Shown here: piece after piece, positions 32,990-43,763 of the stretch
Numbering within the stretch: position 1 is the first letter of the stretch
Layout of the letters: each line of letters begins with the position of its first letter
DNA from: Macrotis lagotis
Taxonomy: Eukaryota > Chordata > Mammalia > Peramelemorphia > Peramelidae
DNA length: 64,000 nucleotides
Assembly (NCBI RefSeq): GCF_037893015.1
Contig: NC_133658.1
Span: 18,472,268-18,536,267, forward strand
Direction of reading: 5' to 3'
Made by a program: the position numbers and the translations under genes
The notes under the pieces: generated by a model
Told to the model about the DNA's origin: nothing
The model's database searches: none
The model's input: the letters and a program-made list of their open reading frames with translations, nothing else

Positions 32990-33085
32990 CAGGCAGGTGG
33001 TGAAATGGACAGAGTATTGGACTTGGAGTCAGAAAGACATGTTCCTGAGTTCAAATATGGTCTTTGTCATCTACTGAATCCTGAA
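32990..33085 (+). repeat. MIR/MAR1 5' half
   Basis: 'ggaggtggtgaaatgg'-type head with 'cagagtattggacttggagtcagaaagac' and 'gttcaaatatgg'. Confidence 0.55.
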
Positions 33086-33139
33086 CTATTACCATTAGTC
33101 TTGACATTTTCTCGACACTAGCTTTAAAACATTATTTAG

Positions 33140-33271
33140 AGCAATGGGATTCAGTGACTTGCCCAAGGCCACACAGCTAGGTAATTATTAAGTGTCTGAA
33201 GCTGGATTTGATCTCAGGTCCTCCTGACTCCAGGGCTGGTGCTCCATTGACTGTACCACCTAGCTGCCCCT
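33140..33271 (-). mobile_element. Marsupial tRNA-derived SINE
   Basis: 'gcaatgggattcagtgacttgcccaaggcc' to 'ccacctagctgcccct'. No clear TSD found. Confidence 0.85.
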
Positions 33272-34534
33272 CTGCCACTAGATTTTAATGACTCTGGAAG
33301 AGAAAGTGAGGTCGATGGTTTTGTGAAATTCTGCCCCAATTAAATTCAATTTATTTATGAAACAAAATACATCCTCACATAGTGATGTCATTTTGGTCCT
33401 CTTCAAATATGAAACAACTACTTATTTGACTATAAATTCTGCCTCGGATACCAGCTTTGTGACCATGGACAAATCATTTAACCTCTCCTTGTCTCAGTTT
33501 TCTCATCTATAAAATGGGGAAGATGATGGCAACTAATTCAGTTATCACATGGAAAGTATTTTGTAGATCTTAAAGAACTCTATAAACACATGCTATTAAG
33601 ACTTTTCTCTAAGACAGTGAGAATGAGCATTCATTTTTTTTTTCATGCCAGAGGATCATGGTTCAAATCCTTTTTCTGCTATTTTTGATATTTATTATTT
33701 TGGGAAAGTGCCTTCCCACTCCCATTGGTGATGCTTGCTTCAAAGCATTGGATTTTACTTAAAGAGTAAAAGAAACAGGGTCATACAACAGGCAAGTATC
33801 AATTGAATAAGTTCAGATTGGATCTCAGGTCCTCTTGACTGAAGGGCCAGTGTTTTAGGCCTAGGACCTGTACTGAGCTGTCCCAATTAATTATTTCATG
33901 CAAAGCCCTGTGCTAAATGTTGGGGTCAAATAAGGCAATTCCCACTCTCACAGGGCTTACTTTTTGATGGGGAATAAAACAAATAGGATAAGTTTTAGCT
34001 GAGAATCAACTGGATGGGACCAATGACCCTTAAGTAGCAAAGCACATAGTAATGTTTATTTATTTAAGGTTATATCCTTGATGAACTTACATCAATTTCT
34101 GATAATGAACTATTTGGCAGCACCAAGGATCTTGGTGACAAGAAATGTCTTTTCTGGGTTTTCCGTAGTTGTGGTTGAAACACCTGCAGCCAGTAGCTGT
34201 CAGACTGCATTGCCATAGGGATTGCTTCCCAGGATGATGGCCTGAGAGTACTGAAATTCCTAAGGCTTTGAGTCTATGGTTCCTGGACTGTCTCTCATCC
34301 GGGTGGGAGAGAAGATGGTGGTGTCTTGAGGGCAAGGAGGAATTATCTGAATTTGCTTTTATTTTTTCCTATAGTTTCTAGCTCATAATGAGGGCTTAAG
34401 AACTCCGAGGTGATATTCAGGAGCCTGGGCTGGGGAAAGATCTCTCTGTCTTTGTCTCTTTGTCTCTTTTTCCTCCTCTCTCCTTTCTCTCTCTCTTCTT
34501 CTTTCTCTTCTCTCATCTGCCTATCCAAAATTTC
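33272..34534. other. Intergenic DNA with old repeat fragments
   Basis: MAR1 3' half at about 33440-33600 (sense), L2 antisense at 33885-33985 ('ctgtgctaaatgttggggtcaaa'), C/T-rich sequence at 34435-34520. No gene seen. Confidence 0.45.
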
Positions 34535-34700
34535 CTTTTTTTTTTAGTTTTTTTTTTTTTTTTGCAAAGCAAATGGGGTTAAGTGGCTTGCCGAAGGCCA
34601 CACAGTTCGGTCATTATTAAGTGTCTGAGCCCAGATTTGAACCCAGGTACTTCTGACTCCAGGGCCGGTGCTCTATCCACTACACCACCTAGCCACCCCC
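34535..34700 (-). mobile_element. Marsupial tRNA-derived SINE
   Basis: Long T tail, 'gcaaagcaaatggggttaagtggcttgcc' to 'ccacctagccacccc'. An AAAATTTC repeat flanks it (34527-34534 and 34701-34708). Confidence 0.9.
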
Positions 34701-35790
34701 AAAATTTCAATGGTAACGAACTCCTGACTGTTGCCCCAGTATGACATTTGACTGTTTCATTGATCTGACGCCCATCCAAGCCGGGACAGAAACAAATTTC
34801 TTTTATGAACGGCTGCCATTTAGAAAAGATTGATTGAGAACAACACTCATTTATATTCTGGTCTCATTGATAACCAGGTTAATTGTATTTCTGGAGAAGT
34901 ACAAGTGTTTAAGGTGTAAAAGAGCTGTGGGATCAACAAGCATTCCGCTGTAGCCAGTGTCTTTTATAGCTTTGCAGAGGGTCCACTTGCAGGGTTGCTT
35001 TTGCTCACCTGCTTTGAATGATTCAAGGTGTTATCAGAACCAGGGAGTGAGTTAGAGAAATTGATCTATGGGAGCAAAAATGCAGCAGCAGCTGCCAATA
35101 GTGATAGTGAGGGCACCAGTCTTTTCTGGACTTTTAGGCTTTCAGGAGGGGATATGTAAGTATTAGAAGAACCTGCAGCTCTGGGATGGTGTGAAGATGG
35201 CCCATTCTATTTAGGTGCTAAAGTTTTGTGTTTGTGAAGGAGAGAAAGCCAAGGAACTAGGTGAGCTTTTCTTTTGGCAGAGTAGGGAAGCTTTCTTTCT
35301 TTCTTTTTTTTTTAAATGCCTCTGTTTCTTCTCACAGAATACTACTGGAGGGATTTTAGAAATGATGGGAATGAGACACAAGCTACAGAGCAGTGTAGTA
35401 GAGAGAGGACTGTCCGGAAATAGGGGAAAGGGAAGTGAGGTCAATCTTAAATCTAGTGTCATTAGTGATACCAGGTATTGTGGAAAAGGTAGTGTTTCAG
35501 TTGAAAGAAATATTAGAAGTCATCGTCTTGAACTCTGATTAATGGGTGAATTTTATAAATGGGAGTATTGAAGCATATTGCTGAATCTTTCTCAATTACT
35601 GGAAACACACAGAAGCAATACGAAGGAGAATTGGAATTTGAGGACTAGGCAATAGATCAAATCATTATAAAGATCAGGAGATTTTAATCATGAACATGAG
35701 AAGAAGAGAGATTTGAGACTCAAGTGAGAATGGTTGAGTCATTTCTCTGGATTATTGGATGCAACTTTTGGTTGTTGAAGTGATCAATCA
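34701..35790. other. Repeat-poor intergenic stretch
   Basis: About 1.1 kb with no SINE recognised. The segment 34800-35050 looks unique and is a candidate conserved noncoding element. No exon is supported. Confidence 0.4.
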
Positions 35791-35947
35791 AGGGCTGGCT
35801 AGGTGGTGCAGTGGATAGAGCACCGGCCCTGGAGTCAGGAGTACCTGGGTTCAGATCCGGCCTCAGACACTTAATTACCTAGCAGTGTGGCCTTGGGCAA
35901 GCCACTTAACCCCATTGCCTTGCAAAAAAAACTGAAAAAGAAAAAAA
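35791..35947 (+). mobile_element. Marsupial tRNA-derived SINE with perfect 15-bp TSD
   Basis: 'ggctggctaggtggtgcagtggatagagcaccggccctgg' body and A-rich tail. Flanked by TGAAGTGATCAATCA at 35776-35790 and 35948-35962. Confidence 0.95.
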
Positions 35948-37650
35948 TGAAGTGATCAATCAGGAATCATGAGGCTCACCTGCTTTCTGGCCTTCTACAA
36001 ATGGACTTCTGGAAAGGGATCTGGTCCTACAATCCAATCCAAATGTCCTGCTTGTTCATTGTTCTGGAGAGAAGAAAGCCAAAGATAAAATTGGAACCAC
36101 TGGAGTAGTTTTGTATGGGATAGCTAGTTTTGTTTTCCTTTGAAACATGCCCCACATTATCACAAACTATTGCAGTCTAACTCCTCCTGGAACTATAGTT
36201 CTTTCTTCTTACCACTGACACATAAGAAAAGATATAGTTAAACTCCAGTAACCTTGAAAAAAGGCTATTTTCAGGGATGCTTTGATGTAAAGTAATGAGC
36301 ACTCTGCTTACAAACATTCAGTAACAAGGTCCTTACTAATTTATTAGGCAGATTATTCAATTTTTGAACATCTAAGCCTTGTCACAAAGGAACTGCTTAA
36401 TAAATGTTTGTTGATTGATGTCTCCTTGTATACATATGGCCTTGAGAAAAGTCTTGTGCACTGGACTGTGCTATCAGCTGCTTGAAGCTTTTAGCACAGG
36501 GATATCCTATGATATCAAGATCTTTTTGTTTCTAATTCTCCTCTGAGAGATTATTTATTTGTTCAAAGTTTGAAATGAGATTTGTGACCTAGTGAATTTG
36601 TGGAAGGGGTTTAATAGTCTAATTTTGCTTAGAAAACTCAAGACACCTGCAAGGAATCTGATTAAACTGCCATTTGAAAACCTGGTGCTAGTACAGGTGG
36701 GCCTTGCTACCTGGGGATTATTGACAGGTTCCCAAAATGAATAAATATGCAGAATGATGGACACGAGCTTCAGATGCCATTTTATCCAGTTTTTCTTTGA
36801 TGAAAAGCCTAATAATACCAACTGAGGAGCAAGGAATCACAATGGACCTATAGCTATCAATTTCATGGTGGGAATCTGTTAGATGGATAAATGATATAGG
36901 AGTTGGTGTTGTATAATGGGAAGAGTGCTGGATTGGACATCTGGAAATCCAGGTTCCAGTCTAAGCTCTCACAGTAATTTACATGGTTTTGTCAATGATA
37001 CTCTCTGGACCTCAGATTTCCAATTTTGAATTGAAGAGATTTATCTAGAAAATCTCTACTGGTAAGATCTTACAATTCTGATGGAAGATGATTGGAAACC
37101 TGAGCACCTCATTTATATTTCCAGATTTTAACTAACTTTGTTGCTTTGGAAAGTCACTTGAGCTTATCTGAACCTTCATTCCTTCCTTTGTAAAATTAGG
37201 TAATAAATTACATAACCACTGGGTTTAGAGTCAGAGGACCTGGGGTCACAAATTAGTTTTTGCCATTTTCTTTCTGTTCAACATTAGACACATCCGTCAA
37301 CTTCTCTGCTCTTTAGTTTTTTTAGTTTTTTAGATTATAATAGATGACTATGGTTGCCTTTTCCAAGTTGTAATCCCTGATCCTGTGATCTCTAATGACC
37401 TGTACAGTCCCAATACTTCGTGTTATTACATCCATTCCACCTTTGACACTGATTGTTCCTTCTAGTTTGTTCCTTCCAGTTCTGACATTCTATGTTCTAA
37501 AATCCCTTCTAGATTTGACAGTCACCATTCTAAAGCAGAAATTCTTAACTTTTTGTGTCATGGACCACTTTGGCAATCTGAGGATGTCCATGGATCTCTT
37601 CTCATTTATTATCATTTACTAAGTAAAAGTAAAATTCAGTCCCTGAATCC
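35948..37650. other. Intergenic DNA with old fragments
   Basis: L2 3' end at 36385-36422 ('gcttaataaatgtttgttgattg'), a MAR1-like SINE at 36900-37070, a diverged SINE near 37215-37340, and an unassigned 'catggaccactttggcaatctg' repeat at 37540-37650. Confidence 0.5.
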
Positions 37651-37679
37651 AGGTTCTGTACTGAATATAAAGAAAGGCA

Positions 37680-37745
37680 AATATATGTATATATATACAC
37701 ACATATATATATATATATATGTAGTATATATATAGTATATAAAAG
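37680..37745. repeat. (TA)n-rich microsatellite
   Basis: Alternating TA/TATG/CACA simple sequence. Confidence 0.9.
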
Positions 37746-37869
37746 ATCAGAATGTATTTTTTATGAAAACATGCAAACAATTATGCACAAAGAAGGTTTT
37801 AAACACACATGTATGTGATATATGAATATATAAACACACAGCTATATATGTGCACCAACACATGTTACA

Positions 37870-37990
37870 CATATATACTTGAAGGTGATCACTGAGGGGG
37901 AGAAGGAATAAGCATTAAGAGGAGTTGATAAATATTTTTACTGAAAATGAATTGAAGGAGGCCAAGAAGGTCAGGAGATGGGGGAGGGGG

Positions 37991-38055
<65 letters not shown>

Positions 38056-38190
38056 CTAGACTTGGGGGACAGCTTGTGAAAATGCATGAATCAGGAGATG
38101 AAATGTTTTATGAAAGGAACAGAAAGGAGACCAGTGTCACTAGACTGAAGAGAAAGGGGAATATAGCAAGGTAGAAGACTAAAATAATAT
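37870..38190 (-). repeat. L2 fragment (antisense) carrying a (GA)n expansion
   Basis: 'ggaggccaagaaggtcaggag' and 'gagaccagtgtcactagactgaagag' match antisense L2. The pure (GA)n run at 37993-38050 lies within it. Confidence 0.6.
37993..38050. repeat. (GA)n microsatellite
   Basis: 58 bp of perfect GA. Confidence 0.97.
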
Positions 38191-38239
38191 TTAAAAATTC
38201 ATACCAATATAAAAACAAAAGAAGCCAACAATATTTAGT

Positions 38240-38427
38240 TATATGTATGTGTGTATATAGGTAGATTAGAGAGATAAATAGATGAGAGAGAGAAATGGAA
38301 GGATAGATATAGGTAGGTAGATAGATGATAGATGGATGAGATAGGAGATAGAGAGTTGGATGAATGAGGAGATTGATTGATAGATGATAGATAAATGGAT
38401 GGATAGATATCTATGTATATGTTTAGA

Positions 38428-38462
<35 letters not shown>
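38240..38462. repeat. GATA-type simple repeat and (TG)n
   Basis: Degenerate GATA/GATG units from about 38240, then a TG run at 38430-38460. Confidence 0.85.
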
Positions 38463-38467
<5 letters not shown>

Positions 38468-39956
38468 ATGTATTTTCATGGATACTGAGTTAAGAGCCTT
38501 TGTTCTAGTCACTTCCATCTCTGACATTCCTTGTTCTAAGACCTCCTCTAGGTTTCACATTCATTGTTCCAGAATCTCTCCCAGCTCTGACTTTTTAGAT
38601 TTAGAGTTATCTTTAAGATCTCTAAGAATCTACAATCTTAATTACATTCTCTATGGGCAGAAAATCTGGTTCCTTTTTTACATATCCCTCCTGCAATGCC
38701 ACTCACACTTAAGTATGTAGAGACTGCCCTCTACTGGACCTACACAATTATGACATCATAATAAGTAGGAGAGCCCTTGACTTTGTCCAAGATCAGTGGG
38801 AGTCAGTCTTTATGTCCATGGGTACCTGCGACTTACTTTGCAGCCCCTTTCTACTCACAACCTTGTCTTTTTTTTATTCCCCCTCTCTTCTTTTTAGCCA
38901 AATCCACCCTTATTTCAGCACCTAATTTTTCTCTTGCATCAAATGAGAGCCAATCCTTGCCCACAGGGAGCTTACAGTCTAGTTAGGGAGACAAGCCAAA
39001 TGCATAGTAGATAGTAAATAAGGTAGCTGGGATATAGTAGAGCTCTGGATTTGAAATCTAACATCTTGAGTTCAAGTTTCTTCTCTGCCATTTACTTGCC
39101 AATGGGGTATCTTGAAACCATTAACTTAGTCTCTCAGGATTAGAAATAAAGAGTTGGAAGAAACCTTAGAGGCTATGTAGCCCCAAATCTTCATTTTACA
39201 AGTGAGAAAAACTGAGACTTAGGAGGTTACCAAGAATGTGCTGCCCTGGCACTTTCTCTGGTTCTGGATCTTGTTGTGGCTCACATGTGATCCCATCCTA
39301 TCCCTGGAATGCCACACTGCCTATCTCCCACTGTGTTCCTTGGACTGAGGTTCAATCTATGTGTTTCCCTGACCATTTTTCCTGATATACTTTGGGAGGA
39401 CTTTACTGGACCTTTGTCTGAGCTCCCGGGGACTGAGCTCAGGACACTGGTTTGACCTTGTCTCTTCCTGGGGTCTACATTACTTACAATTTTTGTTCAT
39501 TCATCTAGCTTGACTTGTCTTCACCCACAGCTTCCTTAGAATTTTCAGCCCTTTTTCAATCCTGGAAAAGTTGGAGAAGCACATAGCTGTTTTTCTTTGA
39601 TTTTCTTTATCATTCCTTTTGTTTTCCCTCCCCCTCCCCCTCCCCCTCTCCCATCTCATCTCATCTCATCTATATCTATATATTTATACACATACATGCA
39701 TGGCTGACCCTTTTTTGTTATATTTTTAATTGTTTATTGGGATGTTTCTGGGGACTCCTCGAAGCACTCATATGAAATCATGCTTTAAAAAAGCAACTCC
39801 AGGTCATGCAGTGGATAGAACACTGGCTTTGTTATCAGCAGGACCTGAGTTCAAATCCAACCTTAGAAACTTGACCTCAATAGCTTTTTGACTCTGGGTA
39901 AGTCACTTAATCCTGATTGCCTCCTCCAAAACAGCAACTCCTTCATTTCCCACTAC
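38463..39956. other. Intergenic DNA with SINE fragments
   Basis: L2 antisense piece at 38950-39000 ('agggagcttacagtctagttaggga'), a MIR fragment at 39145-39240, CCCTCC simple sequence at 39625-39650, and a diverged sense SINE at 39795-39930. Confidence 0.5.
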
Positions 39957-40110
39957 TTTTTTTTTTTAGATTTTTGCAAGGCAAATGGGGTTAAGTGGCT
40001 TGCCCAAGGCCACACAGTTAGGTGATTATTAAGTGTCTGAGGCTGGATTTGAACTCAGGTACTCCTGATTCCAGGTCTGGTGCTCTATCCACTATGCCAC
40101 CTAGCTGCCC
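39957..40110 (-). mobile_element. Marsupial tRNA-derived SINE
   Basis: TTTTAGATTTTTGCAAGGCA start and CCACCTAGCTGCCCC end. A CCCACTA repeat flanks it. Confidence 0.9.
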
Positions 40111-42694
40111 CCCCCACTATTCTTAATAATGCAGTCTCTGGTCTTCTCTATTTCTGCCCCACTCTTTCCACTAGTGGCTAATACATAGCAGGCTCTGTGT
40201 TTCTGGAAAGAATAAATAAATGGGGGGGGGGAGAAGAATCCACCTCAGGAAAGCTTTAAATTTATATTTCTATTATAACATGAAGTCATATTTTTCTGTA
40301 ATCATGTTTTAGAAAAGATGTTCCAAGTCAAAGTAAAACCACAGAATAATAGATTTAGACCTAGGAGAACTCTGAAAGGAAATCAAGTCATATTACTATC
40401 CCTTTGGCAGATGAGAGAAGTGAGGTAGAGAGAGGTCAAATGACTTAGCCGTGGTTTCACAACTAGTTAACTGTAGGAGGCTGAATCTAATTCCTTTTGA
40501 TGTTAAATCTAGTGCCCAATTGAATACTCCTGTAAAGGGTTGAAGACCAGGGAACCCAACCCCTTGCTAAGGGTCTAATACCTCAATGTTTATTGAAATT
40601 GTTATAATTGGAATTTTAAATCAACTAATTGATTACAAATTGTATAGCTGTGGTTGTAAAACTCAAAGAAATCTTGAGCTAAGTAGTTTAAATATAAATA
40701 ATTACTAAGTCACTTTATTATTTTAATGTTCAGTATTGAACTTATAATAAATCATGTGAATCAATGAAGCTGAACAACATAACCAAACATATAAAGTTGT
40801 TTTTAATAAAATAAAGGTTTGTAATCCACGTGAAAATGATTTCTGTTTTTATAATTCTACTGAATTTTCTTTCAACAGATCAGAAAGCTGAAGGACAGCA
40901 CTGGAATCATGGAATACAGAAAATTGTCTTTGGTAACAATTGCATGGGTGTCACTCCTCATATTAAGAAACACAGACATCAGAGATCAAGTCACTGGTCA
41001 TTTTAAAGTCTACAAGACAGAGAATTTCAGTTTTTTTGAACCAACATTAGGTCCCATGTAACACTTTCACTTTTCTCTATGATAACAGGCAAGACAAACC
41101 TGTCTCTTAAAGACTTTGGCTAACTTTCTTCATCCAGAACTATATATTTTGATCCTTCAGTATTAGATGACTTTGTAATTTAAAAAAGAAAAGAAAAAGG
41201 ACTATCTGATACCATTGAATTGAATGGAAGTTATTGAATTTATAATTTCTGATCTGAATTAGAGAATTTTTCACTCTTTATAGGGGAAACTTTTCAGCAA
41301 TTCAAAATGTACAAAAATAAAATGGAATTCTTGAAGAATGAATTCCCTGTTAGTCAATGTCTCAAAGGTCAATTTGGATGATACTTTGTGAAGGCTGCTA
41401 CAAGGGTTGCTTTGGGAAAGGGTTAGACAGTTTCTCAGTTTCCACCACAAGACAGTTTAAATATAGACATTTAAAATTTTCTTGCTATTTCCAGCACTGT
41501 ATTGTGCTTGAAGGCATTTTACATGTTATCTCATTTAATTTTCCCAACCATTCATAGAGGTAAATTGCTGTCATCATTTCCATTTTTTGGTGTGGTAACT
41601 GAAGGTGAGACAGGTCAAGAGACTTGCCTCAGGTTACAGAGCTAATAAGTATCTGAGGGAGGATTTGAATCTGAATCTTCCTATTGAACAGCCTGTTGGA
41701 TGGCATTGTACTGTAGTGGCTGGGAAAATGACCTGTAGAAAATGTTTCTTTAAATAGGATGCTTCTTGGGTTAATTCTTTAGAGAACTGAATTAATAAGA
41801 AGATATTTGATTAAAGAAATAGAAAAATTAAAAAAGAAACAAGGAGTATTCAATGTCTTGTCCTCTCCCTTTTCAGATTTCATGCTGATATTTAAAACTC
41901 TCACTCCAAGGGCCCATAAAACTCTGATCCCCACCTCTAATGATTTCCTGCAGATCCCCTGGAAAGCATTAGAAAAATGTTTCCCTGTAATAGGCTATTC
42001 GGGGAAGACAAAATCAATAGTTTTTAAGAAGACATTTTGCAGATGCAGTATTTATATTGTCCAACTGCCCCTCATTTCTTGTCCATCTCCCCTGAAAAAT
42101 GGCCCCATGGTAATTGTCCATTACGTATGGGCAAATATTGGCATGCACATCCCAGGGTAAATTCAGGGAAGAAGTGGCTATAGCAATAAGTAGCCGATGG
42201 AGTTCTGAGCCTGCTAAAGCTACCATTAGGCACTTCAGATTAATTTTGTTTTATGTCATTTATAAATGGAGCATCAAACAAAATTATTCTTTTAACAAAA
42301 CAAGATGAAGCAATCACTGTCAGAGTAGGTGCTTGAGTGATGGGGATGGGGGTGGTGGTGTCTATAAATCATTCATCATGGACCTGGTATAGAGATAACT
42401 CCTGAAGATAAGTTTGCCGAGCATCAGAGAATCATCCCTGTTGTGTGCTCTTTGAATTATTAAATTCATTAAGACCATCGCTACTGTTTCACAATTTGCA
42501 GGCTACACAGCTACTATCTTTGGCCATCTTCAAATATCTTATTCAAATGACTTTCTATCTATTTTTTCCCTTGAGAAAAGAACCAGGACTGAGAGAAAGA
42601 AAAGCAAAGATAAGGAAGGCAAAGAGTACCAATTATAGTACCAGTCCCCTGAATTCACTTCTGTTCTATTGCAGCTTGGCTGTTTTTTAGTGTT
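40111..42694. other. Intergenic DNA, no gene seen
   Basis: Antisense MIR/MAR1 fragments at 40330-40520 and 41500-41720. The segment 41930-42310 is repeat-poor, with clustered AT-rich homeodomain-like cores near 42235-42300. Reading frames across it are short and unrecognised. Confidence 0.45.
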
Positions 42695-42915
42695 TCAGTG
42701 ATGTTTGAGCCTCTATGTCCCCATTTGGGTTATCTTGGCAAAGTTTGGCCATTTCCTTCTCAAAATCATTTTACAAATGAGGAACTGAGGCAAACAGGCT
42801 TAAGTGACTTATCTAGGGTCATACAGCTAGTAGGTGTCTGAGGCCAGATGTGAATGAATGAAGAGGAATCTTCTTGATCTGGGTCTGGCACTCTTTCTCC
42901 CTAGTTAACTAGCAT
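42695..42915 (-). repeat. Marsupial composite SINE (antisense)
   Basis: 'gggttatcttggcaaagtttggccatttccttctc', 'caaatgaggaactgaggcaaacaggcttaagtgac'. Same family as 13430-13640 and 49955-50180. Confidence 0.7.
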
Positions 42916-43349
42916 CCACTGCAGAGGATTACAAACAATTTAACAGATTCTTTACCCATGCACATGAGGATGTGGAATTAGGAAATGCCAGGTCTCTCCT
43001 CCTTTTCAATTTTGTGGATGAAAAAAGGCTCTTTCTGAGTCTCAGTTACATTTTGACTTTTATTTGCAAGAATAAAATAAGACCAGATAACCTCTAAGGT
43101 CCCTTTCAGTCCTGGTTTCTTTTGAGAAAATGTAAATTAATGATATTCATTTTCTAAAAGTCAAGGCTGGTCTTTTGTAGATGTAGAATGTATAATTGTC
43201 CATGATTTGATGTGAGATACTAAAATTCTTCCTTTTCTACGTATCTCTTCTGATTTATCAAAGAATCTAGAAACCTCATTATTTGTCATCTTATTCTTTT
43301 TATCTGCATATTTATTATTTGTTTAATCTGTTAACCAGTCCCTTAAGCA

Positions 43350-43465
43350 GTGAATAAGTAGTCATTACTTCCCTGGTGTCAGACCCTCTGCTAGGTCCTG
43401 AGGATACAAAGACAAAAGTGGAGAAGTCCCTGCCTTCAGGGATCTTGCATTCTATTGGAGGAGAA
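43350..43465 (-). repeat. L2 fragment (antisense)
   Basis: 'gaccctctgctaggtcctgaggatacaaagacaaa' and 'tccctgccttcagggatcttgc'. Confidence 0.6.
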
Positions 43466-43721
43466 GGAGATTATTGCTAGGAATTGCAGAATGGACCAGT
43501 GGCTTGAAATCCAAAGACAGGACTAAGGCCAGGGACATATTAAAGAATGTGGCAGAAATTTCTCTACTGACATTTTTCCTGACCTGAAAAAAATCACAAT
43601 CTTAGACTGATATTTTTGTAGTACATTAAGAGTTTCAAAATCTTTTATATACCTGATTTCATTTTCTTCTTTGTTCTGAGATGGTGCAAAGCTTCTGTGA
43701 AACATTTATTGCCATTTCTAC

Positions 43722-43723
<2 letters not shown>

Positions 43724-43760
<37 letters not shown>
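43724..43760. repeat. (CA)n microsatellite
   Basis: 37 bp of CA repeat. Confidence 0.95.
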
Positions 43761-43763
<3 letters not shown>

